Part shown: piece after piece, positions 1 to 11,926 of the stretch | Layout of the letters: each line of letters begins with the position of its first letter | How positions within the stretch are numbered: position 1 is the first letter of the stretch | Assembly: GCA_007694115.1 (NCBI GenBank) | Contig: RECJ01000102.1 | Coordinates: forward strand, 1 to 64,000 | Reading direction: 5' to 3' | Source of the DNA: Leptolyngbya sp. DLM2.Bin27 | Lineage (GTDB): Bacteria > Cyanobacteriota > Cyanobacteriia > Phormidesmidales > Phormidesmidaceae | DNA length: 64,000 bases | The notes under the pieces: generated by a model | What the model was told of the DNA's origin: nothing | Seen by the model: only the letters and a program-made list of their open reading frames with translations | The model's database searches: none | Made by a program: the position numbers and the translations under genes

Positions 1-46
1 ATCTGCGCTGAAATAGCCTTGACTTCTAGCCTAATGGTTTAACCTG

Positions 47-430
47 TCACCAATGGAATTTAACTAATGCCTTCATCACCTCACCAGGCGCAAATTGGAT
101 CGGTCTATCGGCGTTGGGGGCGCTGAGAAAGTCTGTCCACTCAAAGATTTCGGCAAAGCCGAGCTGATGAAGGGCTGCGACGATCGCACTGACCGATCGC
201 TTGCTGCCGATGACGAGGATTTTGACGGGTTCGCGGTCGGGGTCGGGGTAGCTGTGGAGTTTGAGGGTGAGTTCGAGGCGGACTTGGCCGGGGTCGGCCT
301 GCGCTGAGCCTGTGGTGGGGTCGGGGGTGATGATGCGGGCACTGTAGCGGGCGGTGGAGTCGGGTTGCATGGAGAAAACCTTGCTTGGTGTCAACAGCAT
401 GATTATAGTAGCCGTTTTGGATGCCGTCAA
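47..430 (-). CDS. hypothetical protein (127 aa)
   Basis: ORF track; coherent globular sequence, no family recognised; start uncertain. Confidence 0.5.
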   Translation of the reverse strand: MTASKTATIIMLLTPSKVFSMQPDSTARYSARIITPDPTTGSAQADPGQVRLELTLKLHSYPDPDREPVKILVIGSKRSVSAIVAALHQLGFAEIFEWTDFLSAPNADRPIQFAPGEVMKALVKFHW

Positions 431-494
431 CAGTTAGGCTCTCGTCTACCGAATGGACATTTACGTGGTTATAGTCCTCTGACACCATGAAGAC

Positions 495-731
495 ATGGGA
501 AAAGCAGGATTTGTGCTCAGGCAGGTGCTTGAAGAATATGAGGTGAGCCAATACAGCCTTGCCATGGCTCTCGATATTGAGCGCAACAGCGTCTACCGAT
601 GGGCAAATGAGAAGCGCGACCCGTCGGCTGAGACAGTGTTGGAAATTGTTAGAGCCTTAAAAACCCTAAACCCGCTAGCGGCCAAGGCTTTCGTAGAGCG
701 CTATCTGGGCGAAGAAGTCAAAGACTTGTAG
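495..731 (+). CDS. small XRE-family HTH regulator (78 aa)
   Basis: HTH pattern VLEEYEVSQYSLAMALDIERNSVYRWANEKRDPSAETVLEIVRALK. Confidence 0.8.
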   Translation: MGKAGFVLRQVLEEYEVSQYSLAMALDIERNSVYRWANEKRDPSAETVLEIVRALKTLNPLAAKAFVERYLGEEVKDL

Positions 732-820
732 GTGGATGCTGCCCGCCTCATGTACTCACTCACTTACGCTGGGGTTGGGTTTGTATAGACTGAGGAAGTC
801 AGCATAGGTAGCCTGCTCCA

Positions 821-1027
821 ATGCTTAGAGATTCGTCGATTGTCAGTATGTCGTCTGAGGTGATGGGCGGTGCGTTGGTGTTTGCGGGTACCCGTGTCCC
901 TGTGGAGACGCTGTTGGACTACCTCAAGGCAGGAGAGTCGATTGACGATTTTTTAGCAGGTTTTCCAACTGTTAGCAGGGAGCAGGTGGTTGGTTTGCTG
1001 ATTGAGCAATATCGAAATAACTGCTGA
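821..1027 (+). CDS. DUF433-family antitoxin-like protein (68 aa), no toxin partner adjacent
   Basis: DUF433 hallmark GG.LVFAGTRVPVETLLDYLKAGESIDDFLAGFPTVSREQV. Confidence 0.8.
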   Translation: MLRDSSIVSMSSEVMGGALVFAGTRVPVETLLDYLKAGESIDDFLAGFPTVSREQVVGLLIEQYRNNC

Positions 1028-1030
1028 ACC

Positions 1031-1351
1031 TCAATATTGATAGATAAGCAGGCGATCACAGGAGATCGCTTGCAAGAAGTAGGGGTTTTTGGCGGCAGCA
1101 AGGTCAACTAAATCGACTGTGCGACCTAGAAGGGCAGATAACCCGTGCTTTAACCCAAAGAAGCGATCGGCGGCACCCTCTGGCGTATCGGTAGCGAACT
1201 CGACTAAGAAATCAAAATCGCTGGTCTGGGCATCGAAGGTGGGCCGGGTAGCAGAGCCGAAGAGGTCGAGCCGAGCGACCTGGTTGAGGCGGCACAGCTC
1301 CGTAATTTGCGCCTGATTGTGTTTAACTAACTCAGTGGCTGTTGTATCCAC
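1031..1351 (-). CDS. MNT-type minimal nucleotidyltransferase (MntA-like antitoxin), no HEPN partner adjacent
   Basis: LFGSATRPTFDAQTSDFDFLVEF nucleotidyltransferase GS...DxD motif. Confidence 0.8.
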   Translation of the reverse strand: MDTTATELVKHNQAQITELCRLNQVARLDLFGSATRPTFDAQTSDFDFLVEFATDTPEGAADRFFGLKHGLSALLGRTVDLVDLAAAKNPYFLQAISCDRLLIYQY

Positions 1352-1509
1352 GGCTGGATTTTTTTAATTGGAACAGAAACTATAGAAATTAAGCCATTCT
1401 AATTACAACGCCTATGTTAGCTTGGGGCGCGTGAGAGTTTTAGAGTTTTCGGTAGCTTGCGTAAAAGAATTAGATATAGGGAGTAAGAGTTGAATATTGG
1501 GTAATACTA

Positions 1510-2412
1510 TTAAACGTCGCAGAACTGATTTAAATAAGTAATTAAGCAGCTAGGCGTTTCCGCATATTGAGAAAGCTCTGAAATAGTATTGCCATCTGAT
1601 AAGCTTAGTAAAACATTGATTTTTTCGGAAAAGTAAATTGGATTTCCTTTTCTTGCCTCTTCCCTGAATTTTCGCAAGATCTTTAAAAAGAACTCTATCT
1701 CAAATTTACCTCTAAAACTTTTTTGAGGATCTTTCTCTCGAAGCTCTTTCTCTTTATCTAAAATCTCATCAGAGGTAAGAACAACTGCGGTTTTAACTTT
1801 TGCATGCAAGTCTTCAAGACTGTAGCTCTTAGTAATACCGTCGAGGCTAATCTTAACGAACTTACAAATACTCCATTTGCTCATTTTCAATTCGACATTT
1901 CTGTCTTTTTGACAGGCTGCCCAAGCATTTAACTGGCTAACAGCATCATGGAACTCTGTTTGAAGCTTCTCGAATAGTTGAATACTCTTCAAAAAATCTT
2001 CACCTCCATCTACTAATTTGAATTCATCCCTCAAGATTTCTGAAAAGCATTGGCAAGATGTATAAAGATTTTCGATGGCGTAGCATGGCGTTTCGTAGAT
2101 TGAATCTAAGTCTTTTTTATATATAGACTCGTCAAAATCTCTATCAATAAAATAGGCTGTTTTTGACGTTTTGTAGTATTCTTCTGAAGAAATAATTTGG
2201 TAAATCTTAAGCACTCCATTTTTGCCTCCACAAGGGAGAAAGAAATACTTTCTAGGCTTCGCTATATTTTTTATTCTGATTCCATAATACTTACTATCTT
2301 CCCCTTCAAAAAAGCAATAAAGGGCAAACGGGAAAGATTTGTAATATCTAGTGAACTCTGTGTAAGCTACAACATGACTTCTTCGAGCTTTTCTTAAATT
2401 TTCTACTGACAT
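1510..2412 (-). CDS. DUF4435 / TOPRIM-like protein, AriB-like component of a putative PARIS system (300 aa)
   Basis: CFFEGEDSKYYGIRI (acidic TOPRIM-like start) and AYFIDRDFD (DxD) motifs; ATG directly abuts stop of upstream AAA ATPase (TAGATG). Confidence 0.75.
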   Translation of the reverse strand: MSVENLRKARRSHVVAYTEFTRYYKSFPFALYCFFEGEDSKYYGIRIKNIAKPRKYFFLPCGGKNGVLKIYQIISSEEYYKTSKTAYFIDRDFDESIYKKDLDSIYETPCYAIENLYTSCQCFSEILRDEFKLVDGGEDFLKSIQLFEKLQTEFHDAVSQLNAWAACQKDRNVELKMSKWSICKFVKISLDGITKSYSLEDLHAKVKTAVVLTSDEILDKEKELREKDPQKSFRGKFEIEFFLKILRKFREEARKGNPIYFSEKINVLLSLSDGNTISELSQYAETPSCLITYLNQFCDV

Positions 2413-3792
2413 CTAATTTTCCTGAACATAAATATCTAAATCTCTCGCATTCAAATCTAGTTCGTTGTCAAATATGAATGGTGAGTGCGTTACAGCCAGC
2501 ATAAAGCTGCATTTATGAGAATTTAGGATATCTGGCAGCAAAAGCTTCTGCCACTCTAAAGACAAAGATAATTCCGGCTCGTCAAATAAAAGAATAAATT
2601 CCTTTGGAGATTCCAAGTATATTTTAGAGAAAAGAGATATTATTTGCTTTTCCCCTGACGAAAGATTCTTGATTTCGACCACGCTATTATCTCTAGTTTG
2701 AACAATAGATATTTTGACGCTAGCCTCATCATATATAATCTGCTTCTTGTTTAAATACTTATTGCAAACTTTTGCAAATTGATTGATAGACTCATCTCTC
2801 TCTTTCTGTTTTTCATAAAGATCAACCAATTTAGATAAAAAATACACCAACTGCTCATATTTACTGGCATTTATATCGCCTGACGCAACCAACTCTTCTA
2901 TCTTTTCTCTGTCTAATCTTGAAATATTTTTCTCTCCGACTCTACTCAAAACGATGCTCAATGTTTCAGGTTGAATTTTATCTCTCATTGCTTGGGTGAC
3001 TACAGTATCATCCAAGAACTGTGAAAGTATTTCTCCTGACATTTCTGAAAAAAGATTAAAGGTTGAATCAATTATTGAGCTTTGAATTTCATTAAATCTG
3101 GCAATAACATCATCCATTCCAAACTGGATGAGCTTTCCTTTATTTTCATCAAAATTAATCTGTTCAAATTTTTCCTCTTCGTATCCAAGATTCTTTAAGT
3201 CTTCCTCAATTCTTCTGTAGGTTGGGAAATATAAAATATCTTCGTTAAAATTTTCTTGGATTAAGTTTTTGATTTTTTTTAATTTCTCTTCTAGCTCATC
3301 TAGTTCTACTTGACTGCTGTTTTGAAGGCTGAAATCACTTAGAAGCGTTAGCTGTTGGTAGGCTAATGGTGTAGGATAGCGTTTAGCTATTTGCAATAAC
3401 CTTTGTCTAAAAGCACTAGAATATTGGCCCTTTCTTGCTTCCCTTCGCAGCATTTCATAGTCTCGCACAGGAATAAATTTCCTAAGTGAATATATGATTT
3501 CATGCACGTTAAATTGCATTGAAAAGCTCACTTCACTTTTTTTAAGTTCAAATTTATCTCCCGATTCAAATTCTATGGACATTGAATCAAACTCAATGTC
3601 TGAAAGCTTCTCGAATTTACAGGCCAGCAGATAATATAAGGAGTTTAGAATCGTTGTTTTGCCAGAGCCGTTTTCAGCGATTAGTATCAGTGCCTCTTTC
3701 CCAAAAGGTATGTGGACGTCTTTGTATCCAAAAAGATTTTTAATAGAAAAGGACTTTATCTGAGATTTTTTTGGCTTGATATTTGGAGTCAC
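2413..3792 (-). CDS. AAA (ABC-like) ATPase, AriA-like component of a putative PARIS system (459 aa)
   Basis: Walker A AENGSGKTTILNSL, signature LSSGEKQIISL, Walker B FILLFDEPELSLS, switch AVTHSPFIFD. Confidence 0.8.
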   Translation of the reverse strand: MTPNIKPKKSQIKSFSIKNLFGYKDVHIPFGKEALILIAENGSGKTTILNSLYYLLACKFEKLSDIEFDSMSIEFESGDKFELKKSEVSFSMQFNVHEIIYSLRKFIPVRDYEMLRREARKGQYSSAFRQRLLQIAKRYPTPLAYQQLTLLSDFSLQNSSQVELDELEEKLKKIKNLIQENFNEDILYFPTYRRIEEDLKNLGYEEEKFEQINFDENKGKLIQFGMDDVIARFNEIQSSIIDSTFNLFSEMSGEILSQFLDDTVVTQAMRDKIQPETLSIVLSRVGEKNISRLDREKIEELVASGDINASKYEQLVYFLSKLVDLYEKQKERDESINQFAKVCNKYLNKKQIIYDEASVKISIVQTRDNSVVEIKNLSSGEKQIISLFSKIYLESPKEFILLFDEPELSLSLEWQKLLLPDILNSHKCSFMLAVTHSPFIFDNELDLNARDLDIYVQEN

Positions 3793-3888
3793 TTTATTGC
3801 CTTCCTAGAAAACAGTCCTTCTACAGAGCGAACTCACTCAACAGGATAAGCCCAAGAACTTTTTGAGTCTGCACCAATTTCGAAAATC

Positions 3889-3963
3889 TCAAAAAACAAG
3901 CACTTTGTCCAAAAGATCAGTAGGAGCCTGCTCCAGATCCTGCCAAATCAAACCTTTGGTCAT
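3889..3963 (-). pseudogene. truncated short antitoxin-like ORF (MTKGLIWQDLEQAPTDLLDKVLVF*), possibly DUF2281/VapB-like remnant
   Basis: Manual translation of minus strand; preceded by AGGAGGTGACCACG ribosome-binding-like sequence; stops after 24 aa. Confidence 0.4.
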
Positions 3964-4115
3964 CGTGGTCACCTCCTATCGCGCTAGCCAGTTCGTTCAA
4001 TTATGCCAGCATCCCAAAATAAGGGCTAGACAGCGCGATCGTCTTTATCCTCCCGCCAGGCTTACCTAGCTAGCCGCATTAGCATACGGTTGTTGGCGAG
4101 TGTGGTCACCCCTGA

Positions 4116-4325
4116 TCAATCATCAATTGTCTCTACCTGCTCTAACAGCTCAGCCAGCCTAGGTTTCAGCTCCGGTAGGTCTTGCTCAACCACCACTTAG
4201 ACCTCAACCATATCCAACCGTAAATAGTCAAAGGGGAACGTAAGTTTATTTGAATATACATTCTGCGCAATCGCCTCAGCCATCTGCTTCAGCAACTCTG
4301 GAGCCAGTGGGGGCAGAGCTACCAT
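4116..4325 (-). pseudogene. small decayed ORF with one in-frame TAA (MVALPPLAPELLKQMAEAIAQNVYSNKLTFPFDYLRLDMVEV*VVVEQDLPELKPRLAELLEQVETIDD*)
   Basis: Manual translation; single frame of 70 codons interrupted by TAA at 4197-4199. Confidence 0.45.
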
Positions 4326-4346
4326 GCCTATAGCTTAGCCAGCATT

Positions 4347-4889
4347 CTAATTAACCCAAGAAATATCATCCGGGTCAGCCCCAGTAGAAGGTTCAGCTGG
4401 CGGGCCGGGTTGCGCCTGATCAGCCTGCGATTTTAAACGAGCCTGACCAGCGCGATCGCCCTCCTTCGCCTGCTTCCGCTTCATAAAAGCCGACGATGCC
4501 GACTCCTCCGGTGCCAGCGCTTGCAAAAACCAATCTAGCGTCTCCTGAGACAGCCAGCCGTGCAACACCGCCAGCGCCCCAATTCTCAGCCCCGCCTGCG
4601 CCTGCTCCTTGAGCAGAGCATCTATCTGCTGAGCATCCAGCAGCCCCGCCTGCTGAAAATAGTAGCCAATGGGGTTATCCCGACTGTCTGTGGCCAGCTT
4701 CGGCCACTGTTCAGCAAAAAACTCAATGGCGTCGCGCTTAACCCAGCCGCGCAGCTCAAGAATATCGCCGATTCGCAGATCAGGTTGCCATTTTTGATCT
4801 TGCAGCACCACCTCAAGCTGCGCCGTCGAGAGCAACCCCGCTCGCTGCAACACTTCGCCGAGGGGTCTGGTTTTAGGCAGGGCAGACAT
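4347..4889 (-). CDS. hypothetical protein with two GspE/MshEN N-terminal-like repeats
   Basis: Repeats PLGEVLQRAGLLSTAQLEVVLQDQ and PIGYYFQQAGLLDAQQIDALLKEQ; start set at MSALPKT (track ORF begins 4922). Confidence 0.6.
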   Translation of the reverse strand: MSALPKTRPLGEVLQRAGLLSTAQLEVVLQDQKWQPDLRIGDILELRGWVKRDAIEFFAEQWPKLATDSRDNPIGYYFQQAGLLDAQQIDALLKEQAQAGLRIGALAVLHGWLSQETLDWFLQALAPEESASSAFMKRKQAKEGDRAGQARLKSQADQAQPGPPAEPSTGADPDDISWVN

Positions 4890-5154
4890 AGCTAAACGGT
4901 TGCCACAAACAACACTGTACACACAAAATAAACTCCCATACCAACAACCCCTAGAACTATTGATTTTTCGTGATCTTTTTAAAGGTAGGGATTTTAAACT
5001 TGTGTACTAACCGGGGTCAAAGTGGGGACGAATCTCCATAGTACAAGGCAAAATGGGGAGCTGCTGTAAAGCTGCTCCCCTACTAACACACAGATTGCGC
5101 CGTCAGAATCTAGAGCAAACCCAGGTCTGAGCTATCGTCTGGTTGTATCAGAGA

Positions 5155-5712
5155 TCAAGATTCTGCCCAAAGTAACCGTAGCCTGCGGTCAAAGGTGCCT
5201 CGTTCAATGCGCCGCTGCATTTGGCAGGCCAAAACCTGATTGCGCTGAATGCGGTAAGCGCTCATGGTTGCCTCAATGACTTCCCAGAGGTCAGCAAGTT
5301 CTGTAATCAGGTCATGATCGGTTGCTTCTGCGGCTTCTCGGGCTTCTTCAATTAATTTTTGCCGCAATGCGTGACAATATTCACTGTGGCTCATGGTCTC
5401 AATATCAAACTGGATCTGTTGGCTGGCTAGAAGCTCAGGAATGCGATCGCGCACCAGCTTGTTATATTCCTTGCGCACCATAAACGTAGATTCCTCGTCG
5501 GGGGGATAGTAGAGCAGTGTGTAATCGCGATCAGCGGCAGCGCGGCGCAGCACCCTTAGGCATTCTTCCGCATCAGAGCGGCGACGAAAGCGCTTGACCA
5601 CCACCCGCTGCATGTCGGGCAGAAAGCGCACAATCGCCCAAACATGGAATGGGCTGATATTCATGCTGTAATAACTTGAACCAGGACAAAGGAGGGTGAG
5701 ACACTGATTCAC
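5155..5712 (-). CDS. MazG-like / phosphoribosyl-ATP pyrophosphohydrolase-like protein with N-terminal extension
   Basis: YNKLVRDRIPELL...KLIEEAREAAEA...LITELADLWEVIEA matches the all-alpha NTP pyrophosphatase pattern. Confidence 0.75.
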   Translation of the reverse strand: MNQCLTLLCPGSSYYSMNISPFHVWAIVRFLPDMQRVVVKRFRRRSDAEECLRVLRRAAADRDYTLLYYPPDEESTFMVRKEYNKLVRDRIPELLASQQIQFDIETMSHSEYCHALRQKLIEEAREAAEATDHDLITELADLWEVIEATMSAYRIQRNQVLACQMQRRIERGTFDRRLRLLWAES

Positions 5713-5737
5713 AGTGCCTTCCCGGTGTTTTCAGCCT

Positions 5738-5813
5738 GTTCTAGAACCAAACTAGAAACTAGTTTCTAAAAAAGCAGCCCAATTGTCAATAGATTCCTAG
5801 AATTTAATTTCTA
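5738..5813. promoter_or_regulatory. candidate operator array in divergent promoter (TAGAAACTAGTTTCTA 5753-5768; TAGAATTTAATTTCTA 5798-5813; GTTCTAGAAC 5738-5747)
   Basis: Perfect 16-bp palindrome plus imperfect second copy and a 10-bp palindrome between the XRE and MazG-like genes. Confidence 0.6.
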
Positions 5814-5814
5814 A

Positions 5815-6045
5815 ATGCCCCGACTTCAGTCCGATCAGCCTAACCAGTCAACCCTCAAAGACTTGAGAAAGCGAGCGGGGCTTTCCCAAGAGGCGCTAGC
5901 CCGAATTCTGGATGTCAGCGGTAAGACAGTGAGCAATTGGGAGCGAGGCATGAGCGTGGCCAGCCTCACCGTGCCTCAAATGAAGGCGCTATGCGACGCC
6001 CTCGGTGTAACACTGAATGAACTACCCAATGACTTCAGCTCTTAG
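5815..6045 (+). CDS. XRE-family HTH regulator (76 aa)
   Basis: LRKRAGLSQEALARILDVSGKTVSNWERG. Confidence 0.85.
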   Translation: MPRLQSDQPNQSTLKDLRKRAGLSQEALARILDVSGKTVSNWERGMSVASLTVPQMKALCDALGVTLNELPNDFSS

Positions 6046-6084
6046 CTGTTTAGTACTTGAAGGCGAAAGTAACCCATCGTAATC

Positions 6085-7992
<1,908 letters not shown>

Positions 7993-8094
7993 ACGCTGTC
8001 TCCTTGGCTGTTTGCCGGGTGCTACGGGTGCAAATGCTTTGCGCCGACATTCTAGGATACACGGTGCCCTGGGGGTGCGATCGCCAGAGTGCCG

Positions 8095-9372
8095 CTAAAA
8101 CAGTCCGACGATGTCGCCTAGGGGCAGGGGATGGCCCAACAGATAGCCCTGGGCTTGGCTGACCCGCAGCTGTTTGAGGGTCGCCACCTCGGCGGTGGTC
8201 TCGACCCCTTCGGCCACGATTTTACTGCCGGTTTCTTGGGCAAACCCGACTAGGGCGGCGGTGAGTGCCCGCCGGGTGAGGTCGGTGTCAAGGTCGCGAA
8301 TCAGGCCAATATCGAGCTTAATGATCTCGGGCTTGAGCTGCAAAATGTGGAGAAAACTGGCGTAGCCCGCCCCGGCATCGTCGACGGCGAGGCGCAGGCC
8401 GCGATCGCGCAGGGGGGCCAAACACTGGTCAAATTGGCTGTAGTCAGAAATTTCTTGATGCTCTGTCACCTCTAGCACCACCCGGTGGAGCGGCACCCCT
8501 TGCAGGGTGCGGTGGATCGCCCCGTTGAGAATGTTGTCGGGCGAAACGTTGAACGACAGGTAAACATCCTCAGGAATCTGGCTGAGACCGGCTAGGGCCT
8601 TAGCAATCGCCGCCATCTCCAGGGCTTCGCTGAGGCCTACCGTCGCCGCCTCGTCAAACCACACATCGGGGGGGCGCATCGGCGTCGACCAAAACCGGGT
8701 CAGCGTCTCAAAGCCGATAATCCGGCCCTCGAGTAGGTGCACAATCGGCTGGTAAACCGTGGTGAATGCCTCCCGGTCGAGCACCGTGGTCACCCGCTGG
8801 GTCATCTCTTGGTGCGATCGATCGGCATCTAGCTTGCGCCAGAGCTGGCGCGCGGTAAAGTCGGCAAACAGGTGCATGATCGCTAGATCGCGATCGCCCA
8901 GGCTAAAGTTAGGCCGCGTGCTAAAGCAGCAGAACGTACCGTAGATCTGCCCATCACTCAGCCGAAGCGGCACGCTGAGGTGCGCCCCAACGGGCATTGC
9001 CGCCGTGACCGACAGCTCCATGGCTGCCGGAATTTGTTTGGCATCTTGAATCAGCTCTGGCAGTCGACCATCCACCACCCGCTGACAATAGCTCAGCTCT
9101 AGCGGGTCAGAATCGCCTACGGCAATGGGCGAATTTTCCCAAGCCGAATCGACGTAGCGAAATCGGCGTCTACCGTTTGAGAACTCCGCCACAAACGCCA
9201 CCTCCATATCGAGGTGCAGGCGAATGGCAACCAGGGCGTCTAGCACTACCTCATCAATCGACCCTGCCCCCTGACTAGAAGTCGACAAAAAGACGTAGGG
9301 AATCAGCGATAGCTGACTAGCTACTGGATCTAGGATCGGCTGTCCGTCCATTTGTGCAATACTCCAACCCAC
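8095..9372 (-). CDS. GAF-EAL domain protein, putative c-di-GMP phosphodiesterase
   Basis: GAF region followed by GFETLTRFW, FNVSPDNIL, LEVTEH, VDDAGAGYASF, IKLDIGLI, IVAEGVET. Confidence 0.9.
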   Translation of the reverse strand: MGWSIAQMDGQPILDPVASQLSLIPYVFLSTSSQGAGSIDEVVLDALVAIRLHLDMEVAFVAEFSNGRRRFRYVDSAWENSPIAVGDSDPLELSYCQRVVDGRLPELIQDAKQIPAAMELSVTAAMPVGAHLSVPLRLSDGQIYGTFCCFSTRPNFSLGDRDLAIMHLFADFTARQLWRKLDADRSHQEMTQRVTTVLDREAFTTVYQPIVHLLEGRIIGFETLTRFWSTPMRPPDVWFDEAATVGLSEALEMAAIAKALAGLSQIPEDVYLSFNVSPDNILNGAIHRTLQGVPLHRVVLEVTEHQEISDYSQFDQCLAPLRDRGLRLAVDDAGAGYASFLHILQLKPEIIKLDIGLIRDLDTDLTRRALTAALVGFAQETGSKIVAEGVETTAEVATLKQLRVSQAQGYLLGHPLPLGDIVGLF

Positions 9373-9402
9373 ATTCTGCAGCGGTACTGTAGACGAGCCC
9401 TG

Positions 9403-9506
9403 ATACCAAATCCGAATTCCCTACCTCCGATTGCCAATCGGCCAACCTGTAGGGGCAAACGGCGGTTTGCCCAGGGGTATCGGGGGTAGCCAAACAGGAT
9501 TCGGTA
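9403..9506 (-). repeat. dispersed ~104 bp repeat element, copy A
   Basis: Reverse complement closely matches 28034-28138; termini ATACC(A/G)AATC. Confidence 0.85.
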
Positions 9507-9817
9507 GGAGAACTAAATCCTAGCCAAAATCACACCCTAGTACAGGCAGACGGCAGGCAAAGAGGGGATTTTCTGTATTCCCCGGACTCAGCCTTGGGGG
9601 AATCGGGGGGCTAGTTCTGCCTGCGACTCCTAGGCTCAGCAGTTCCATGCCAAAGGGTAGGTCAAACAGGTAGATTTCACCCTTTTCGCCGCCGCCAGCG
9701 CCATGATGCCATGATCGGCCTGTTTATGTTGCCCAGGTTTATAGAGCAGGAAACAGCAGGAATGAGTTTGGCCTGCCTGGGCTTTTTGCCCCGCCGCCAG
9801 GGGGCAGGGATCGAGTT

Positions 9818-11890
<2,073 letters not shown>

Positions 11891-11926
11891 CTAAAATCGC
11901 CCGGTGGCTAGTGTAGCGCCAGAGGA

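Noticed and set aside
5055-5080. Hairpin GGGGAGC...GCTCCCC as terminator/sRNA
   Set aside because: Only a 7-bp stem with no U-tract on either strand and no clear gene end next to it
9507-9817. Additional gene between the EAL gene and ligA
   Set aside because: No convincing ORF; short repeats and GC-rich intergenic sequence only
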